From positions 44,282,001 through 44,346,000 of the forward strand of contig NC_133397.1 in assembly GCF_047511655.1 (NCBI RefSeq): 64,000 nucleotides of DNA, written 5' to 3'. The DNA is from Castor canadensis. Lineage: Eukaryota; Chordata; Mammalia; Rodentia; Castoridae. Position 1 is the stretch's first letter. Each line of letters opens with the position of its first letter. The position numbers and the translations under genes were made by a program. The notes beneath the pieces were generated by a model. The model was not told the origin of the DNA. It saw nothing but the letters and a program-made list of their open reading frames with translations, and ran no database searches. This document shows, in pieces, positions 59,216 through 64,000 of the stretch.

Positions 59216-59514
59216 CCTGGTAAAATTCATTTTGTTTTAGCAATGAAATAACTTACTTAGAATCAAATTGAAAACTCTGTCTTTCATGTGGAAGACAGGA
59301 TCTCAAATCTCTGTTTTTCTTTCTTTCTTTTTTTTTTCCAGCTGTGATGTTTTGGTCTTTCTGGTACATGAGCAGGTCAAAGACGAGTCAGAGAATTAAA
59401 CATAGTTTGTAACATCACTTTCTATGCCAATGGTTACCATGATGAAGAGGACCATGGTTACCAGTTCATCAGGTTAGTAAAATGGAAGTTCTATAATCTA
59501 AATTTAGTGGCTCC

Positions 59515-59660
59515 CTCCCTTTCTTTCTTCCTTTTTTTTCTTTGCTAAGATAGGGTTTTGGGTCTTACTATGGAGACCAGGCTGGCCTTGAACTCTCAAT
59601 CCCTCTGTCTCAGCTTCCTGAGTGCAGGGATTACAGCATGTGCCACTATACTTGGCTCCA
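59515..59660 (-). mobile_element. B1 SINE, antisense
   Basis: A pyrimidine-rich start, then 'gatagggttttgggtcttactatggagaccaggctggccttgaactc' and 'gagtgcagggattacagcatgtgccactatacttggct'. Confidence 0.9.
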
Positions 59661-59994
59661 GAGCTCTAACTTTCATAATATGTCTATTCTACAGATTTTT
59701 TCAGAATTGGGTAAACATATTATAGTTTATTTAGTTATCATTGAAGACATCACAAGTCTTTAGTGTTCATTACTGTATTTTGTGTATTTTATAAATGTGT
59801 TTCCACTGCTTGGCTTTACCATATCCTAAACATTTATTGTAAGTACTATGTGACTGTACTGGAAAAGCATTTAGCATCTTTCAGAAATGGTATCAATCTA
59901 GTGAGTCCTTTTCCCCAAGAAATGATTAGAGCTGGGAATTTACAGTTTACATAATTTATCTCAAGAAGCATGACTGTATATATATATATATATA

Positions 59995-60024
59995 TTCAGT
60001 TTAATATATATATATTAAACTGAA
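59995..60024. repeat. 30-bp perfect palindrome beside a TA run
   Basis: 15-base arms starting ttcagtttaa; the segment equals its own reverse complement. A (TA)n run at 59979-59994 adjoins it. Confidence 0.95.
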
Positions 60025-60339
60025 AGTGGTTGTACTGAGCTATCATGGCATCACAATTTCAAAGGATTTTAAAACTACTACTCTCTGGTTAGTTGTGCCA
60101 ACAAATTAACTAGTGTTTGACTAAAATTCTGCCTAATAATATGGTGAGAACAGAACTTCACCAGTGGTAATAAAAAGATTTTGGATTTAGAATACCAAAT
60201 CATTTCCAAAAGTTCATTTATGGGATCACATATAGCAGATGGTGTAAGATAATATTAATTTTAAGTTACCCAATCACTGCCTAGGAAAGATCATAGGTGT
60301 TGGTTGAGATAATGGTTGCTAATATGATATAGCTCCAAG

Positions 60340-60545
60340 TTAAGGAAATGAGCATTTATTAAGTACTCCTATCATTGGCTCATATTTTAAAGTATTATCT
60401 CATTTAGCCATCATAACATCCTGGAAGGTTATTATCAGCATCATCTTATACATGAAAAAGTATGTGTTCACAGTGATTCAGTAACTTAAAGAGAATCATT
60501 TTAAAAAATTTCCATATGGGGAATTCAGACCCTGTGTATTGTAAC
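60340..60545 (-). mobile_element. MIR-like remnant, antisense
   Basis: 'gagcatttattaagtactcc', 'attatctcatttagccatcataacatcctgg' and 'gattcagtaacttaaagagaatc' follow reversed MIR. Confidence 0.7.
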
Positions 60546-61980
60546 ATGCTTCTAAATAGCCTTTAAAAAAAGAACTTCATTCTTTACTTTCAGTGCTTAA
60601 AATCTTTCATCAGTACATTAAATGCCTAAAATTAGAAAGAATGCTAAAACATAAGCACCATTAAGAGAGATACTACATTAATTCACATTCAAATCTAGTG
60701 TATTGATACTACTTATCAGGATCTATCATTTGTTCACTACTTCACTCAATAAACATTTTATCCATTCTTCTTATAGCTACTTCACTATACTATATCATAG
60801 TGCTAGGTTTTGATGGAGTAAGGTGTACATAATAGTTACCATTGGGTAGTACTAGCGAAGAATTCTTCAGCTGGCAAATTCATCATTGTGCAAAGTTTTA
60901 GTTTTGGTTGAGATCTACACATCCTTCTGTACCATGCTTACATGTAACTGTGACCTGAAATTCTCCCTTAGGAGTAATATAAAACCTTTATTCTGAACAT
61001 AATTACTGAGGCAAGATGCTTTCACTTTATTGATTAAAAATGTCTTATAATTTTATGAACATCTTTTTGAAAACTTATCAACTGTATTTGGACTTCTTCT
61101 TTATAAATTACAGGAACAGGAAATTAACCCCACTTGATCATATGCTTACAGCATTGTTAAACATGTTTTAGGTAATTCTTTAAAATGTGCAAGTATGCAA
61201 TCATGATCTTTCCAACTGAATTTTCCTGAGAGAGATCAATTTTCCATCTTATTAAATTTGATATCACCTTTTATTTTTTGGTTTCTGAAGAACTGTGTGA
61301 ATTTTTAATTCCTATCTGTATAAATATTCTATATTTGACCTTATTTAATTTTTCTAATGAGCTACTATATTCAGTGTAAATAAATTTTACCAAGAGATAA
61401 CAGATTTTAGAGATTTGGATATTACTAAACAAACATCTGTGTTAGCTCCTTTTACTCATAATTTTTATTATCAAATGGCTGTCTTTGTTGATTAGAACTT
61501 GAAACGTCCTCATTACAGCATTGAAAGATATTATATATCCTTTAAGTTGTTTCCAGCATACACTAAAAATGCCATGAGGATATTTAAAGTAAAAACTGAT
61601 TTCCTAGAAATAATTTAGATGGTGACTTGTCATTTGCCACTATTTTGAACTAATCAAAAGCCATATAAATTCAGTTGGTTTTATGTCCATACTTTTTAGA
61701 TTTCTCTCTTGCTATAAATCTAACAACAAGAATCTGTAAGAATCCAAGTTCTCTATTCAATGACTCAAAAATCAGCACATTGAGAGAGATAGGTTATATC
61801 ATCTGCAACAAATCAATGGTGCTTACTATACTTCCTCCCATAATAAAATGAAAATGGAGGATTTGCAGCTGAACAGTGTTTTCATACCTATCATACATTG
61901 TATGTACTTTACAGTAGTATATCTCTAAATATAGAATGAAAAGGTAACCGTCACAGTGCATGATTTCTAGAGTAGAAAAA
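60546..61980. other. Unassigned AT-rich DNA, weak L2-like piece
   Basis: 60725-60830 ('cttcactcaataaacattttatcc', 'gtgctaggttttgatgg') may be reversed L2. Nothing else was recognised. Confidence 0.4.
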
Positions 61981-61984
61981 TACT

Positions 61985-62145
61985 TTTTGAAGCAAGCATG
62001 GTAACATATGCCTGTTATTCCAGCATTTAGGATGCTGAGGAAAGAGTATCAGGAGTTCTAAGCCAGCCTGAGCTACATAGTGAGTTCAAGGCCAGTGTGG
62101 ATTACATAATGATAGATATCCTGTCTCAAAAAAAAGACAAAAACT
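61985..62145 (+). mobile_element. B1 SINE
   Basis: 'gcatggtaacatatgcctgttattccagcatttaggatgctgagg', 'gccagcctgagctacatagtgag' and 'ctgtctcaaaaaaaag'. Full-length monomer with an A-tail. Confidence 0.92.
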
Positions 62146-62179
62146 TTTTGGTCCTAGATGTCTTTCTCATTAGACTGCA

Positions 62180-62275
62180 CTACTATATACATATATATAT
62201 ATATATGCATATATGTGTTGTATAGATATGTGTATATACATACTTTTTTTGGTATATATATGTATATATATACAT
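62180..62275. repeat. (TA)n-rich simple repeat
   Basis: Interrupted TATA tracts. ORFs crossing it are low-complexity Tyr/Ile translations. Confidence 0.9.
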
Positions 62276-62559
62276 ACAGTGCTTTCATTGTAAACTGCAG
62301 AACCCATCAAGTCCACATTAAAATATGCTCAGAAGCACAATAGCACATTGGCACTTTGAATCTGGTAAGAAAGAAGAACTAAAGGGAGAAACATTACTTA
62401 GGACAAATACTACAAACCTCTTAATGTTCCTCATGATCAATCTGAAAGTCATATATGTATATATAGATGTCTATATTTATATCTATATTATCTATACTAG
62501 ATACAAATACAGATGTAAAAATATATTATCCCTTGTTATATTTGCTGCTTAGAAAAAAA

Positions 62560-63525
62560 AAGAAACTGTAAAGAAGTTGAATAACTATTTGATGTTATCT
62601 ATTGATACTGAAAAATAGGTTTTTTACACCCACTTTAATAACTATATTGGAGGCAAGTTTTTGTGACACAAATGAAGTTGTAATTGATTTTCATTTTAAT
62701 CAAGAACCAATTTCAAACTCAGGACAGCTGAAAAGCTACTTAAAATGTTTATGCCACAGGCGGTAGGAGTCTTGGATGAAGGGCAATTAGAACATTTTGC
62801 ATGGCTTGGCAAAAATTGGTCAGTTTCAAAGAGGTGCTCCATTTCAATAATATTTATACACAGAGAAAAAGAATTACTTTGCACATGAACAGTTTCAGAG
62901 ACTTGATCCCATTTTATTGCTTTCATACTGAACAACTTACGACATGGTTCTTAAATATTTTTTTGTGCCATATCTTTTTGACAGCCTGGTTTAACACATG
63001 GACTCTTTCCCAGAATAATGTTGTTAAAAAAGCAAAATTAATATCCAAAATTGTAATAAAATAATTATATCTAAATATAAGTATAAAATATTTTTTAAAA
63101 TAGAAAATTTAAATATACTTCAATATGTGTTTCTTTATTAGCATTAAATAAAAAGCTCTAGCAGTGGGGCTAATAAGAGCTATAATTCTGAAGCAGTGGT
63201 AAGTGTACAGGTGTTTTGAAATATACGTAAGAACTGTAATGTATGACAATATTGGTGTTTTTAATCAGTGACAGCTTCATAGAGACTGCTATTCCTACTG
63301 TAGTTTGTTGTCTTCATTCATTATAACAGGAAATGTTAAATTCTAATTAGAGATTAATTAGTACAGATACAATATTGTTTGCATTAAAGTTCATGGTATC
63401 CTTAAATTCTACTCACATATCTGTTAAAATCCTTGATTTATGACAAGCTATTATTAATGTTCTTAGACTTTTCCAAGTAGTTTATAGTTACATTCTATTG
63501 AGTATTGGTTCTATTCCAGAAAATA
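62560..63525. other. Unassigned non-coding DNA
   Basis: 62690-62960 is a repeat-free stretch of higher complexity and a possible conserved block. An 87-codon ORF at 62801-63064 has no recognisable features. Confidence 0.4.
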
Positions 63526-63529
63526 TGTG

Positions 63530-63690
63530 CATTAAACATTATCTTGCTCAGTCTTCACAAGAGTTCTCTAAGGTAGGAATTATTTCCTTTTACAGATAAA
63601 TAAGTAGAGGTTAGACTAACAGTGTAAGTGAAGGCAAAGCTCAGGAGTAAATTTTAGATTTGAAAATGCAGCATTTCATTTAATCTCACT
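63530..63690 (-). mobile_element. MIR-like remnant, antisense
   Basis: 'tcttgctcagtcttcacaagagttctctaaggtaggaattatttccttttacagataaataag' is a clear reversed MIR core. Confidence 0.8.
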
Positions 63691-64000
63691 ACCTGTTTAT
63701 GAAGATATGTAGAAACATATTCTATTTCTATTTATAGAATAAATACAGGTGAATAAAAATTTTTTTATAAAAAGAATTATAACTAGAACTCAGGTCTTCA
63801 GAATCTCATTTTGTCATTCTCTCCACAAACAAAAATAAACAAACACACATGTACATATATAACACTATCTGCTGATAGCTGCAATTCAAGAAACTGTTCT
63901 TTCTAAATAGTCCCACAATACAGTGTCACTCCTCTGAAACCTGCCACTTTAGGAAGAGATCTCTCAAGAGATCAGAGAAACAATTCCCCCATGAGAAAAG

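Noticed and set aside
1-64000. CRISPR arrays, bacterial operons or phage genes
   Set aside because: No regularly spaced repeats, ribosome binding sites or dense long ORFs; SINEs and L1 show mammalian nuclear DNA.

Overview
The window is mammalian nuclear DNA, AT-rich and dominated by repeats. No host protein-coding exon could be supported on either strand. Copies of ID-like (tRNA-derived) and B1-like (7SL-derived) SINEs, including fused ID/B1 units, point to a rodent. The 'ctgagttcaaactcc' type of ID tail resembles beaver-like (Castorimorpha) SINEs, but that finer placement is from memory and has low confidence. The long ORFs present all fall in repeats (L1 ORF2, endogenous retrovirus gag/pol) or are chance openings.

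Layout. 1-8.2 kb: unassigned DNA, a 5'-inverted L1 (about 1650-3494), simple repeats and a SINE interrupted by an L1 3' end. 8.2-13.14 kb: a truncated antisense L1 interrupted by a minus-strand, two-LTR, gammaretrovirus-like provirus (8467-13114). The provirus has a 5-bp target duplication, a tRNA-Phe-like primer binding site and broken gag, protease, RT, integrase and env pieces. 13.1-20 kb: SINEs, an antisense MaLR-type LTR, a second 5'-inverted L1 with a clean target duplication (17511-18830), and an old repeat holding a GT microsatellite. 21.3-24.1 kb: an L2 region containing an antisense L1 that appears to carry about 560 bp of 3'-transduced flank (21839-23670). 24.4-28.6 kb: two more 5'-inverted L1 copies. 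29-46 kb: ancient MIR and L2 remnants, SINEs, an unclassified possible LTR (31.2-32.45 kb) and a 5S rRNA pseudogene (41.66 kb). 46-64 kb: one more young L1 3' end, MIR/L2/L1M relics, B1 copies, AT microsatellites and a 30-bp perfect palindrome at 60.0 kb.

Nothing here forms an operon or pathway. The biology on display is retrotransposition: target-primed insertion, twin priming, transduction, nested insertion and retroviral decay. The most informative objects are the provirus, whose empty site can be reconstructed from a second L1 copy in the same window, the candidate 3' transduction, and the four twin-primed L1 copies. All family names rest on visual recognition and comparison of copies inside the window; no database search was run.
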